Below are positions 52,572 through 61,903 of a stretch of 64,000 nucleotides of DNA, piece after piece. The first letter of the stretch is position 1; every line of letters starts with the position of its first letter. The notes beneath the pieces are model-generated. The model was not told the DNA's origin. It made no database searches and saw only the letters and a program-made list of their open reading frames with translations. The DNA comes from Nordella sp. HKS 07 (GTDB taxonomy: Bacteria > Pseudomonadota > Alphaproteobacteria > Rhizobiales > Aestuariivirgaceae). Position numbers and translations under genes: made by a program. The DNA is taken from assembly GCF_011046735.1 (NCBI RefSeq), contig NZ_CP049258.1, positions 4,234,001 to 4,298,000 on the forward strand. The letters run 5' to 3'.

Positions 52572-54479
52572 ATGGCGCGCGGCAAGACCATGTCCCGGCA
52601 ACAGGCCAAGACGGCGGATACGCGGTCATGGCGGGAGCGCAATGATGAGATCATGCATCTTGGCCTTGCCTGGATAAGCGCCAGACTTTCCGGAACAGGC
52701 GGTGAGGAAACGGCGCGCATGGCCGCCGCCTATCAGGACGCCCGCCATCGCCTGCGCGAGGAGGAGAACCCACCCAGTATCGACCGTCTGTCGGCGCTCT
52801 TCGACCTTACTCCTTTCGATGAGGACCTCCTGCTGCTTTGCCATCATGCCCAACTTGAGGGCGAGCCCCGCCCGATGACGGTTCAGGCAGCACAGGCTCT
52901 GCTTGGCATCGGCGGCTTCGAACTGGCCACCAGAGCGTGGGATCGTCTCGCGCCTTCCGCCCCCTTGCGGCGCTTCCGGCTCATCGATGGCCCGGATCAC
53001 ACCATCACCGCGGCGACGCCCTTGCTGATCGATGAACGCGTCGGACGCTATCTTATGGGCGACGATACGCTCGACCGGCGCATATCCCCGCTGCTCATCC
53101 CCGTCGAGGGCGGGCCGCTGCTCAAGAGGCATCGGCCCTTGATCGGCGCTCTTGCCGAAAGGCTGCACCAGGCGTCGCGCCCCCTGGCGATGATCACGGG
53201 ACCTAAGGAGAGCGGGCGCCGCGCCGCGGCAATGGCGCTGGCGCGTGGCTTCGGCCTCACTTTGGTCGAAGTGAAACCGAGACTGCTCGATGCGGCGCCC
53301 GAGCTCATGCCGATCCTGGCGCGCGAAGCCATCCTCGGCCGGCTGGCGCTTCTCATCGACATCGCCCAGCCGGATGGACAGCGGCTCATCGAGGAGCGCT
53401 TCGACGGCTTCACCGCCTTGACCATCGCCATCGCTGATGGGCGACGGGAGTTTTCATTCGCCGTGCCGATGCTGCGGCTCGATCCGTTGTCGGATCAGGA
53501 CCGTCTCGAGCTCTGGCACGAAGCCTCTGGCCCACATTCGCCGGAGGCCCGTGCGACCATGGAGCTCATCGCCCAGCATTTCAGGTTTGGCCCGCGGCTT
53601 ATCGGAACGGTTGCCAGGGAAGGCGGCGATCTCTGGCGGGCCTGCCGCGAGAAAGCGAGCCGCGAGCTCGATGAACTGGCCGATCGCATCATTCCGAATT
53701 TCGGCTGGGACGACATCGTCCTGCCGCCGGAAGTCATTCACGACCTGAAAGCCGCCGTCGCCCAGATCCGTCACTCTGCCAGGGTCTATGGCGACCATGG
53801 CATGGCGCGCAAATATCCGCGCGGCCGCGGCGTCTCGGTGCTTCTTTCGGGGCCCAGCGGCACCGGCAAGACCATGGCCGCCGAAGTCGTCGCCCGTGAT
53901 CTCGATCTCGACCTTTTCCGGGTCGACCTGTCGCGCATCGTGTCGAAATATATCGGCGAGACGGAGAAGAACCTGCGCGCCGTCTTTGACGCGGCGGAGA
54001 CGAGCGGAGCGGTGCTCTTTTTCGACGAGGCCGACGCGCTGTTCGGCAAGCGCAGCGAGGTCAAGGACAGCCATGACCGCTACGCCAACATAGAAGTGAG
54101 TTATCTGCTGCAGCGCATGGAGAGCTACAGCGGCCTGGCAATCCTCGCCACCAATATGAAGAACTATTTCGATCCGTCCTTTATGCGCCGGATCCGCTAT
54201 GTGATCGACATTCCGTTCCCGGATGCCGAGGCGCGGCGAAAAATATGGCGGAAGGCCTTCCCGCCCGAACTTCCTTGCGCCGCGCTCGATTTCGACATGC
54301 TGGCGAGACTCGACATCGCCGGCGGTAATATTTCGGTCATTGCCATCAACGCGGCCTTCCTGGCGGCGGCCGATGGTACGCCGCTCGGCATGCAGCATAT
54401 CGCGCGCGCGGCGCGCGCCGAATATCACAAGCTCGACCGCGAATTCAGGTCCAATCTGTTCGGAGCGGCGTCGCCATGA
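52572..54479 (+). CDS. eCIS AAA+ ATPase (Afp15/Pvc15-like)
   Basis: A 635-residue AAA+ ATPase needed for eCIS assembly or cargo loading. The C-terminal AAA domain is intact: Walker A GPSGTGKT at about residue 427, Walker B VLFFDEADALFGKR at about 480, and the arginine-finger segment FMRRIRYVIDIPFPD at about 540. The N-terminal half has an older AAA-like domain whose Walker A is degenerate (GPKESGRR at about 210). It starts 1 base after the cap gene stop and overlaps the next small gene by 4 bases. Confidence 0.9.
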   Translation: MARGKTMSRQQAKTADTRSWRERNDEIMHLGLAWISARLSGTGGEETARMAAAYQDARHRLREEENPPSIDRLSALFDLTPFDEDLLLLCHHAQLEGEPRPMTVQAAQALLGIGGFELATRAWDRLAPSAPLRRFRLIDGPDHTITAATPLLIDERVGRYLMGDDTLDRRISPLLIPVEGGPLLKRHRPLIGALAERLHQASRPLAMITGPKESGRRAAAMALARGFGLTLVEVKPRLLDAAPELMPILAREAILGRLALLIDIAQPDGQRLIEERFDGFTALTIAIADGRREFSFAVPMLRLDPLSDQDRLELWHEASGPHSPEARATMELIAQHFRFGPRLIGTVAREGGDLWRACREKASRELDELADRIIPNFGWDDIVLPPEVIHDLKAAVAQIRHSARVYGDHGMARKYPRGRGVSVLLSGPSGTGKTMAAEVVARDLDLDLFRVDLSRIVSKYIGETEKNLRAVFDAAETSGAVLFFDEADALFGKRSEVKDSHDRYANIEVSYLLQRMESYSGLAILATNMKNYFDPSFMRRIRYVIDIPFPDAEARRKIWRKAFPPELPCAALDFDMLARLDIAGGNISVIAINAAFLAAADGTPLGMQHIARAARAEYHKLDREFRSNLFGAASP

Positions 54480-54694
54480 CGGACAATCCGACCATCAAGG
54501 TTTCGGGCGCGGGCTCGCGGCGCGAGGCCGCGGCGATTGGCCTGGCCGTGAGCAAGGGCGTCGCGAGCGCGGTTGCGGCAAGGCCCGAGCAATTGCACAT
54601 CGACACTTTGCGCATCCGGCTTCCGGCGAATTCGGCACCGGCGGCGCTCGAACAGGCCATCCGTGCCGCGCTGGACAAGGAGCGTCGCAGATGA
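54476..54694 (+). CDS. Small eCIS-associated protein
   Basis: A 72-residue protein coupled by ATGA overlaps to both the ATPase and the first DUF4157 gene. It has an Ala-rich middle and the pattern LHIDTLRIRLPANSAP, then an amphipathic C-terminal helix ending in basic residues. No known domain is recognised. Its position directly before the two candidate cargo genes suggests a role linked to them, for example as chaperone. Confidence 0.65.
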   Translation: MTDNPTIKVSGAGSRREAAAIGLAVSKGVASAVAARPEQLHIDTLRIRLPANSAPAALEQAIRAALDKERRR

Positions 54695-57600
54695 GGGCCG
54701 CTCCGCAATCCGTGAGGGCCGTTGAGCAGGCGCCCGCCGCGCGCGGCAAGCGCAGGGACGACGCCCTCGAGCGCGAAGCAGACAAGGCCGCCGATACGGT
54801 CGTCAGAGGCCGCTTCCCGGACAAGATCCCGCATATCAGCCCGTCTTCCGGCCATGGCGAAGGCGCCGCGCGGCATCCGCTGTCGGTTGGTCATGTTCTG
54901 ACGCAAGCCGGCCAGCCGCTCGGGAGAGCCGAGCTCGCCTATTTCGAGCCGAGATTCGGCCGCGACCTGAGCGGCATTCGCCTTCATTGCGATAGGGCGG
55001 CGACAAACTCCGCCGCCGCACTCGATGCGCAAGCCTACGCCTACAAGAACCATGTCGTCCTGGGCGGCGACACCGTGAGACTGGGTGAAATGGCCGGCCG
55101 GCGGCTCTTGGCGCATGAGATCAGCCATACGCTGCAGCAGCGCAATGGCGTGGCGTCCGTCCAGCGCAAGCCGCGACGGGGGGCTGACGAGGAAGACAGA
55201 GGCAAGCCAGGTGTGGTTTCGGTGACAGCTGAGCAGGGCGCCCGGACAGCCGATGTCGTCCTGTCGGACGGCAGTTCGGCCGGCGTGGAGCTCCTCATCA
55301 ACAGGCTGCCGCCCGGCGACTACGTGACATCACCCGTCGGCCGCGTCCGCAACCCGACCGCCGAAGGCATTCCGGGCAAGTTCATTTATCGCTATCCGGT
55401 CGACCCCTATACGGAAGAGCCGATCAACGGCCTCTCCTCTAGGACCGAGATTCACATTCGCCCCGCGCCGACAGCGGAGGTCAGGCAGTTGCCGACCGAG
55501 ATCCGTGATTTCGTGACCTCGGACCGGGCGCGTCCCGGCACGGCCGACGAATATCGCGACGCCGCCTATGCCGGCCAGATCCTCAAAGAAGCCGGCGTCA
55601 CGGCGGACGAGCTGATCCTGGTCCAGGAGAGCCGGCGTCACGAGCGGGAGATGGGCATCGCATCCGGCGAATTCGGCACGCAAACGGATTGGGCGTTCGA
55701 CTACATTCAGAAACGGCAGAAGAAGAAGCTGGATGAGGGGAGCAACTGGGACGCGCTGGTCGAACTCGCCAAGATCATGTCCGATGCGCCTGTTCATCTC
55801 CTCCATCACGGCGGCGTCAGCAGCATCCTCGAAGAGGGGAGCGACGAACTGGCCCGGGTCAATTATTGGAATCTCGTAAAGTTCAACAAGATCGTGCCCA
55901 CGAGCAGACAGGAATTCTTCAGCACGGGAGCGCGTCTCCTGGACGAGTTCCGGGCGCTGATCGGCCATTTCGAGACGGCACTCGTGGCCGATCTCACCAA
56001 CCTAGCGGTAGCCGCCCTCGATAATGCCGAAGCGAGCATCCTTAGAATGGACCAGCAATATGTCGGCATGTGGCAGGACAAGAAATGGTCGCCGGACTAC
56101 TTCTGGAACGAGGTCCAGCGGATCAACCGCAATGAGAAAGTGGCAACTGCCGCCCACGAGCGCGCCAAGGTCAAGCGGGTATTGGACACCGAGCAGCAGG
56201 CGGACAACATTCAGCGGGCGATCAATCCCTTTGGGGTCATCGGCGACGTCCTGTCGGGTGAGCCCAGCTATTCGCAGCGGACCGAGCAGCGCGAGAAACA
56301 GATGGAGCAGCAGGAGCAGGCGTTCAACCAGACCGTCGCCGAGCAGTCCAATCTCAAGGTCACCCAAGGCTTCAGCGCTCAGGACATCCTGTCGGCCGAG
56401 AATGCCCGCGACGCCCGGAGCAGGCTCTCCAATTTCCTCTTCGAAGGCCGCAAGCAGATTACCCGGGCGCGCAGCCACATCAACAAGCGTAAAGTCATCT
56501 ATGCCGCCGACAAGATCATCGACATGGAGAAAGATCGTCTCAAGGCGGCTTTGGGGGCGAAGTCGTCGGAGATCAGCCGGGTGATCGACGATCTGGCCAA
56601 ATATCGCAAGTCGCAGACATCCATCTGGGACGATATCCTGAAAGTGGTGGAGTTCGTCTCGATGTTCGTGCCGGGGCCGATCGGCTGGGGCCTGCGGATC
56701 GGTGTGGCGGCGATCAACATCGACAAGCGGTTTACCGATATCGGGATGCGCCGGGATCTCTATGGCGGCAATCTCAGCGCCAAATCCGTCGGGTCGGGCG
56801 AGGTCGCCGATGCGTTGTTCGAGGCCGCCATCCAGGTCATTCCCGATGTTCCGGCGGTCGCAAAGACCGAACGCCTCACGCTCAATCTCGAACGTGGTGC
56901 CGCGCGCAGCGCCGATGACGTCGCCGGTGTCGCCTCGCGCACGGCATCGACGGCCGAGCATGGCGCGCCGCAAGGGCTCGCCGGCGATGTGGCCGGCGGA
57001 GCGAAGGTGCCGGATCCGCCGACGGGCTCTGGAACACACGCACCGACGGCGAAACCCGATCTCGGTGTGCCGACCTATAGCAATCTGCCGGGCCGCGTCC
57101 CGAGGGGTGGAGAGCGTGTCCGGATCATCGAGCAGGATGGCAAGTATTTCGAGCTCGATTTCGAAACCGGTGCGCTGACGCCGGCTTCCGGCGACTACGC
57201 TTTCGCGCGCATGCCCGATGGTTCCCTATGGGGATCGCGCTACGGTCATGCCGAGGCGTCGATGGGCCAGAAGGTAGGCTATGCCGGCCAGATGAAAGTC
57301 GAAGACGGCGTGCTCAAGCGGTGGAGCCCGGAATCCGGAACCTACCGGCCCGCCGGAGGCAAGTTCGCCGAGCAGGCGGGTTTTCCCATTAAGCCCGACG
57401 TGATTCCGCCGCATGAGGGCAAGAAGGTCCAGCTTCCGGTGTTCCAGCCGCGTACAGAGCCGAAGGTCCCGGCGGCAAATCTCGAGCCGCCGAAGGCGGA
57501 CTGGACGGATTATCTCCCTGAAGCACGCAAGCGCACCGAAGCCGCCAAGGCCAAATACGGCGATAAGCTCACCATGATGGCGGCGACGGGTACTCCCGAC

Positions 57601-58056
57601 CGTCAGCTCATTCGTCAACTCGTGGCGCGTGGTGAGATCTCGCCGGCCGAGATGCGGACCTTTGTCGAGGCTGTCATGCGCGAGAAACCCATACTCGGTC
57701 AGCTCGCCAATGCACAGAGATTGACGGGCGAGGCGCAGCGCGCCGAATTGCTGAAAGTCCTGAACCGCGCCTTCGAGGAGGACAGGCTCGCTTATGAGGT
57801 CGTCGCCGATGAGGTCGTGCGGCGGGCGACCAAGGATCCGAAGAACTTCGCAAGTGTGCGCGCCGTGCCGGGGCAGCGGATACTCCAGATCGAGGAGGCC
57901 GCTTTCAATTCGAACCAGCGGCTGCTTTCCGAAGTGACCCATGAGCTCGTCTATTTCTACGGCAATGTGGGCGGGAAGTTTCCCTATACCAACGCATTCA
58001 ATGGCCAATATTACCTCGAACTGACCATTCAAAACGGCGGGAGGTACGCGTTCTAG
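54691..58056 (+). CDS. DUF4157 (eCIS-core) protein with long C-terminal region, candidate effector
   Basis: A 1121-residue protein. The N-terminal eCIS-core domain DUF4157 (about 20-160) shows ALEREADKAADTVV, AYFEPRFGRDLSGIRLHCD and the metallopeptidase-like HEISH at residues 142-146. This domain is thought to mark or process eCIS cargo. Then come helical, partly coiled regions (about 380-650), a hydrophobic stretch VVEFVSMFVPGPIGWGLRIG at about 652-671, a Pro/Gly linker, and at about 852-897 a module like GHAEASMGQKVGYAGQMKVE seen in polymorphic toxins. The last about 150 residues are of unknown type. The ATG overlaps the small gene upstream by 4 bases. Confidence 0.85.
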   Translation: MRAAPQSVRAVEQAPAARGKRRDDALEREADKAADTVVRGRFPDKIPHISPSSGHGEGAARHPLSVGHVLTQAGQPLGRAELAYFEPRFGRDLSGIRLHCDRAATNSAAALDAQAYAYKNHVVLGGDTVRLGEMAGRRLLAHEISHTLQQRNGVASVQRKPRRGADEEDRGKPGVVSVTAEQGARTADVVLSDGSSAGVELLINRLPPGDYVTSPVGRVRNPTAEGIPGKFIYRYPVDPYTEEPINGLSSRTEIHIRPAPTAEVRQLPTEIRDFVTSDRARPGTADEYRDAAYAGQILKEAGVTADELILVQESRRHEREMGIASGEFGTQTDWAFDYIQKRQKKKLDEGSNWDALVELAKIMSDAPVHLLHHGGVSSILEEGSDELARVNYWNLVKFNKIVPTSRQEFFSTGARLLDEFRALIGHFETALVADLTNLAVAALDNAEASILRMDQQYVGMWQDKKWSPDYFWNEVQRINRNEKVATAAHERAKVKRVLDTEQQADNIQRAINPFGVIGDVLSGEPSYSQRTEQREKQMEQQEQAFNQTVAEQSNLKVTQGFSAQDILSAENARDARSRLSNFLFEGRKQITRARSHINKRKVIYAADKIIDMEKDRLKAALGAKSSEISRVIDDLAKYRKSQTSIWDDILKVVEFVSMFVPGPIGWGLRIGVAAINIDKRFTDIGMRRDLYGGNLSAKSVGSGEVADALFEAAIQVIPDVPAVAKTERLTLNLERGAARSADDVAGVASRTASTAEHGAPQGLAGDVAGGAKVPDPPTGSGTHAPTAKPDLGVPTYSNLPGRVPRGGERVRIIEQDGKYFELDFETGALTPASGDYAFARMPDGSLWGSRYGHAEASMGQKVGYAGQMKVEDGVLKRWSPESGTYRPAGGKFAEQAGFPIKPDVIPPHEGKKVQLPVFQPRTEPKVPAANLEPPKADWTDYLPEARKRTEAAKAKYGDKLTMMAATGTPDRQLIRQLVARGEISPAEMRTFVEAVMREKPILGQLANAQRLTGEAQRAELLKVLNRAFEEDRLAYEVVADEVVRRATKDPKNFASVRAVPGQRILQIEEAAFNSNQRLLSEVTHELVYFYGNVGGKFPYTNAFNGQYYLELTIQNGGRYAF

Positions 58057-58058
58057 TC

Positions 58059-59762
58059 ATGCAGCACGCGCCCCAAGCTCATGGGTTCCAGGCAGACCTC
58101 GCCAGTGGCGAGCGCTCACGGGCGAAGGCGTCTGTGTTGCGGGAAAACGCCTCTCTGGAGCGTGAAGCCGATCGCACCGCTAATGCCGTGATGTCGACCC
58201 ATGCTGTAGACTTGGTTGCTAAGACTACGGCCGGCATAGGCAACGGCAGCTCGATGGCGGCGACAGCCTTCTCGCAAGGTGGCATGCCGCTCTCGCGCGA
58301 ACAGCGCGCCTATTTCGAGCCACGTTTCCGGCATGACTTCTCCGACGTTCGGCTCCATACCCATGCCGAAGCCGGCCGGGCGGCGCGTGGAATAGAAGCC
58401 CGCGCCTTCACATATGGCCGCGATATCGCTTTCGCGAGAGGCGGGTATGACACGCGGCTTCTCGCCCATGAGCTGACCCATGTCGTGCAGCAGCGCGGCG
58501 GCAGCCCGACGATCCAGCGCCAGCCCGATGACAAGGGCGAGATCGAAATGCCGATGGAATGGGCCTTTGCCGGTGACCCCAAGCGCGCCACCGACATCCG
58601 CTATGCGCGCTCCCAAGGCAAGGCCGACGCCAGGCGATTGCGCAAGGCGGGAACCCTCTCGACGGACGATCGGGCCGAGATCAATGCGAAGATGCGCTTC
58701 TTCGACGGCAAGGCCTATGACGCCTATGTCGCCGAGGTGAAGCCGGCGCTCATCGAAGTCACCCGCGAAGAAATCGATATGGGGGCCGAGGAGAAGAAGA
58801 CGCCAGCTGCCGACCCGATGGCGACGGGCTTCGATCGCTTCAAGAATTTCCCGTCCTATATCGACAATGAGATCACCAAGGTCGAATATTTCACCGCCGA
58901 ACTCGCCATCATCCATTACAAGGACGGCACCAAATTTGAGCTCGGCCTCACCGCGCAATGGATGAAGCCGCCCGTCGTCGAGGTCGACTACACCACTCCA
59001 CGCCATCTACTCCATCCCTTCTCTTCGGCGAAGAATGAGGCGCGCTTCTTCCGCGAGGGCGACAAGACCCCGCGCACCGCCACCTTCGACGAGATCCGGA
59101 CGAAATACTCTTCGGAGGTCAAATTCTACGTCGAACAGGGCACCGGACGCATCGTGCCGTCGCATATCAACATGTTGACGGCGCCGACCCTGTGCGGCGT
59201 GCTGCAGAGTTCGCTCGAACGTTATGAAGAGCAGGTCGATATGGCCGTCAAGATCGGCATTGGCGGCACGGCGGCCATTGGCGGCTATGCCGGCGCCGGC
59301 GGTCTGCCGAAGAATGTCGGCGTCGGCCTCGGCACGACGACGGCTCGGCGGATCGTCAGTTCGACGGTCGCCAAGGCCGTCCCGGCCGAAGTCAATACAA
59401 CGCTGAAGACGCTGGGCGTCACCGAGCACGATATCGGCCAATTTGCCCTTGGCCAGAAGGTATTCGGCCAGATCGAGCGCGGCGGCATCGAGTTCACGCC
59501 TTACTTCATCAAGGAAGGCGACACGCTCGTGGCCGGCGTTCTGTCCGCGGCCTCGAAAGGCGATCCGTCCAGCATGATCAAGGCGTATCTCACCTTCCGC
59601 AGATCGGCGACAGAGATGGCCAAGAGTCTTGGCGCCAAGACTTTACGACTGGAAGCGGATGTCGTCGTCAATACCGAAGGCCTGATCGACAGCCTGCTCA
59701 AACGCGGCTTCAAGCTCGTCGACGAAGCCTCCTCCAAATACGCACTCGAGATACCTCTGTGA
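58059..59762 (+). CDS. Second DUF4157 (eCIS-core) protein, candidate effector with GNAT-like end
   Basis: A 567-residue protein. The eCIS-core domain (about 30-150) has SLEREADRTANAVM, AYFEPRFRHDFSDVRLHTHAE and HELTH at 137-141, followed by VVQQRGG. The middle part is unlike the first DUF4157 protein. The last about 85 residues (MAKSLGAKTLRLEADV, then LIDSLLKRGFKLV) look like the C-terminal half of a GNAT acetyltransferase fold, although the acetyl-CoA loop is not clear. It follows the first DUF4157 gene after 2 bases. Confidence 0.85.
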   Translation: MQHAPQAHGFQADLASGERSRAKASVLRENASLEREADRTANAVMSTHAVDLVAKTTAGIGNGSSMAATAFSQGGMPLSREQRAYFEPRFRHDFSDVRLHTHAEAGRAARGIEARAFTYGRDIAFARGGYDTRLLAHELTHVVQQRGGSPTIQRQPDDKGEIEMPMEWAFAGDPKRATDIRYARSQGKADARRLRKAGTLSTDDRAEINAKMRFFDGKAYDAYVAEVKPALIEVTREEIDMGAEEKKTPAADPMATGFDRFKNFPSYIDNEITKVEYFTAELAIIHYKDGTKFELGLTAQWMKPPVVEVDYTTPRHLLHPFSSAKNEARFFREGDKTPRTATFDEIRTKYSSEVKFYVEQGTGRIVPSHINMLTAPTLCGVLQSSLERYEEQVDMAVKIGIGGTAAIGGYAGAGGLPKNVGVGLGTTTARRIVSSTVAKAVPAEVNTTLKTLGVTEHDIGQFALGQKVFGQIERGGIEFTPYFIKEGDTLVAGVLSAASKGDPSSMIKAYLTFRRSATEMAKSLGAKTLRLEADVVVNTEGLIDSLLKRGFKLVDEASSKYALEIPL

Positions 59763-59795
59763 TGAAAGAAGGCCGCATGACCAAGGGAGCGAAAC

Positions 59796-60452
59796 ATGGC
59801 ATCTGAATTTCCGCGCAGCCCCCGCGTCATGAAGGGGGGCCTGGTGGCCTACCGCCTCCCCAGCACGTCGCCCTCGGTGATCGCGTTCCAATACAATCCC
59901 GATGAAGTCTCGCGCTCCTTGCAGAGCCAGGCGGCCGGTCCTGGCGGCGGGCGCGGCGAGACCAATCGCGTGAACGGACCGCCGCAGGAGACACTGACCT
60001 TTTCGATCGAGATCGACGCCGCCGATCAGCTCGAGAAGCCGGGCGAGAACGCAACCGTGGTCGAGAACGGCCTCCACCCCGTTATCGCGGCAATCGAGCG
60101 GCTCATCTATCCCTCCTATCCGCTGGTCATCGCCAATGAGGCTCTGGCGCTCGCCGGCACCGCCTTCATCCTCAACGAGACGGCACCCCTGACGCTTCTC
60201 GTCTGGGGACCGCGGCGGGTTCTGCCGGTTCAGATCCAGAGCCTGTCGATCAAGGAGGAGGCCTTCGATCAGAAGCTCAATCCGATCCGCGCCAAGGCCG
60301 ATCTGTCCGTCCGGGTCCTGACCTATCGCGATCTCGACGTCACCAATCCGGGCTACTGGGTCTATCTCGCCGCCTTCACGCAGAAGGAGGTGATCTCCAC
60401 CCTAGGCAAATTCAGCGCGGCCAGCGCCATCGCGGCGCTCGGCCGTCTCTAG
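59796..60452 (+). CDS. eCIS tube-associated baseplate adaptor (Afp7/Pvc7-like, CIS tube family)
   Basis: A 218-residue protein of the contractile-injection tube/adaptor family. Typical is the early FQYNPDEVSRSL motif, followed by ETLTFSIEIDAADQLE and a C-terminal LTLLVWGPRRVLPVQIQSLS with VRVLTYRDL. The usual LysM domain at the C-terminus is missing here and may be replaced by the next small gene. It links the inner tube to the hub. Confidence 0.8.
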   Translation: MASEFPRSPRVMKGGLVAYRLPSTSPSVIAFQYNPDEVSRSLQSQAAGPGGGRGETNRVNGPPQETLTFSIEIDAADQLEKPGENATVVENGLHPVIAAIERLIYPSYPLVIANEALALAGTAFILNETAPLTLLVWGPRRVLPVQIQSLSIKEEAFDQKLNPIRAKADLSVRVLTYRDLDVTNPGYWVYLAAFTQKEVISTLGKFSAASAIAALGRL

Positions 60453-60461
60453 GAGGAAGCC

Positions 60462-60755
60462 ATGTTCTTCCGCGGCAGTCGTTATGAAACCATCGCCGAA
60501 GCAACCTTGACCACCGAGGACGGGCGCACGATCCGCTACAAGCGGATGCGTTTCGTCCCGCAGAGCGCCTCGCCGCCGCGCCTCTTCACCGCGGTCGAGC
60601 AAGGCGAGAGGCCGGATCTCCTGGCTTACCGCGCAATCGGCGATCCCGAGCAGTTCTGGCGGCTGTGTGATCTCAACCTGGTGCGGCGCCCGGTCGATCT
60701 GACGGCCGAAGCCGGCGCGCCCGTCGCGGTTCCATCACCTGAGGGAGGGAGCTGA
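60462..60755 (+). CDS. LysM/gp53-like small baseplate protein
   Basis: A 97-residue protein. The segment ERPDLLAYRAIGDPEQFWRL followed by CDLN is the pattern of the LysM-like/gp53-like baseplate proteins, in which a small fold joins hub and wedge. It starts 9 bases after the adaptor gene and ends 1 base before the hub gene. Confidence 0.7.
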   Translation: MFFRGSRYETIAEATLTTEDGRTIRYKRMRFVPQSASPPRLFTAVEQGERPDLLAYRAIGDPEQFWRLCDLNLVRRPVDLTAEAGAPVAVPSPEGGS

Positions 60756-60756
60756 A

Positions 60757-61890
60757 ATGGGTCTGCTGCCCTCTTGGTTCACGATCCAGGTGGCCTTCGC
60801 GCCGATGCCCATGCCGTTCTTCCAGGCCTTGCGGGAGATCGACATCGAGACCTCAGTCGGTCAGGCTTCGATCTTCCGCATGCATTTCGATCTCTCGCGC
60901 AATCTCGTGGGCGACTACGACGCTCTGGCGATCGATATCTTCAGGCCGATGATGCCGGTCACGATCAGCATCGCCGCCGGCCTCCCGGTCCCTCAAGTCC
61001 TGATCAACGGCTATATCAAGGATACGCATCTGAGCGCCGGCGCGTCGCCGGGAACCTCGCGCCTTGAAGTCGTGGGTATGGATGCGCTCGGCACTCTGAT
61101 GGCCAACAACCAGGAGCCGTTTCCCTGGCCCAATCTCTCCGAAAGCGAGATCGCCGCGACGATCTTCGGAAAATACGCAATGGCGTCACTCGTCGACCCT
61201 ATGCCGCCGACCCGCACCGTCATGGACACGACCACGACACAGCGCATCTATGACGCGGCATTCCTATTCGAGCTCGCCTATGCGAACAATCTCGAGCTCT
61301 TCATCCAGCCCGACCCAATTACCGGCCGCGACGTCGGGCATTTGCATCGCCCCTTCACTTTCGTGCCGCATCAGGGCGTGCTCTCGCTCGATTTTGGCAT
61401 CCTGTCGAATCTCACCCAGTTCAAGGTGGCCGATGACATGCTGGGACCAACCGCCGTGGTCGGTCTTATGGTCGATCCGGTGACAAGGGCGCCAAGGCCA
61501 TCCTTTGGCCTGGCTTCGAGCGAGCTGCCGATGGGCATGGAGCCCGCCTTGTTCCGCATTGTCCCGCTGCCGATGGCGCAGCAATTCGACGACGGCGCCG
61601 CCAATCCGACCGAAGCGCAGTTGCGCGCCATGGCGCGCGCCTCGGCAACAAGCCGGGCGATCCGGGCGCACGGCGAAGTCGACGGCATCAAACTCGCCCG
61701 GCCCTTGCGGGTCGGTTTGCCGGTGCTGGTGCGCGGTGCCGGCCGGAAAAACAGCGGCCTCTATTATGTGGACCAGGTCTCGCATCACATCTCGCGGGAC
61801 GATTACCGGCAGAGTTTCACCGTCTGGCGCAACGCCGCGCTCCTGACCGGTGCGGAAGTCTTCATCGACCCGTTGGCCGCGGTTGCCTGA
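60757..61890 (+). CDS. eCIS baseplate hub protein (gp27/VgrG-N-like)
   Basis: A 377-residue hub protein like phage late control D/gp27. Landmarks are the strands TSVGQASIFRMHFDLSRN, INGYIKDTHLSAGASPGTSR with LEVVGMDALGTLM, the ATIFGKYAM helix, LAYANNLELFIQP, and the end SGLYYVDQVSHHISRDDYRQ. It forms the trimer on which the spike sits. Confidence 0.85.
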   Translation: MGLLPSWFTIQVAFAPMPMPFFQALREIDIETSVGQASIFRMHFDLSRNLVGDYDALAIDIFRPMMPVTISIAAGLPVPQVLINGYIKDTHLSAGASPGTSRLEVVGMDALGTLMANNQEPFPWPNLSESEIAATIFGKYAMASLVDPMPPTRTVMDTTTTQRIYDAAFLFELAYANNLELFIQPDPITGRDVGHLHRPFTFVPHQGVLSLDFGILSNLTQFKVADDMLGPTAVVGLMVDPVTRAPRPSFGLASSELPMGMEPALFRIVPLPMAQQFDDGAANPTEAQLRAMARASATSRAIRAHGEVDGIKLARPLRVGLPVLVRGAGRKNSGLYYVDQVSHHISRDDYRQSFTVWRNAALLTGAEVFIDPLAAVA

Positions 61891-61903
61891 GAGGAGGAAA
61901 GAC

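Noticed and set aside
57933-57962. HELVYFYG in the first DUF4157 protein as a second HExxH metallopeptidase site
   Set aside because: The residue four after the first His is Tyr, not His, so the zinc motif is not met.
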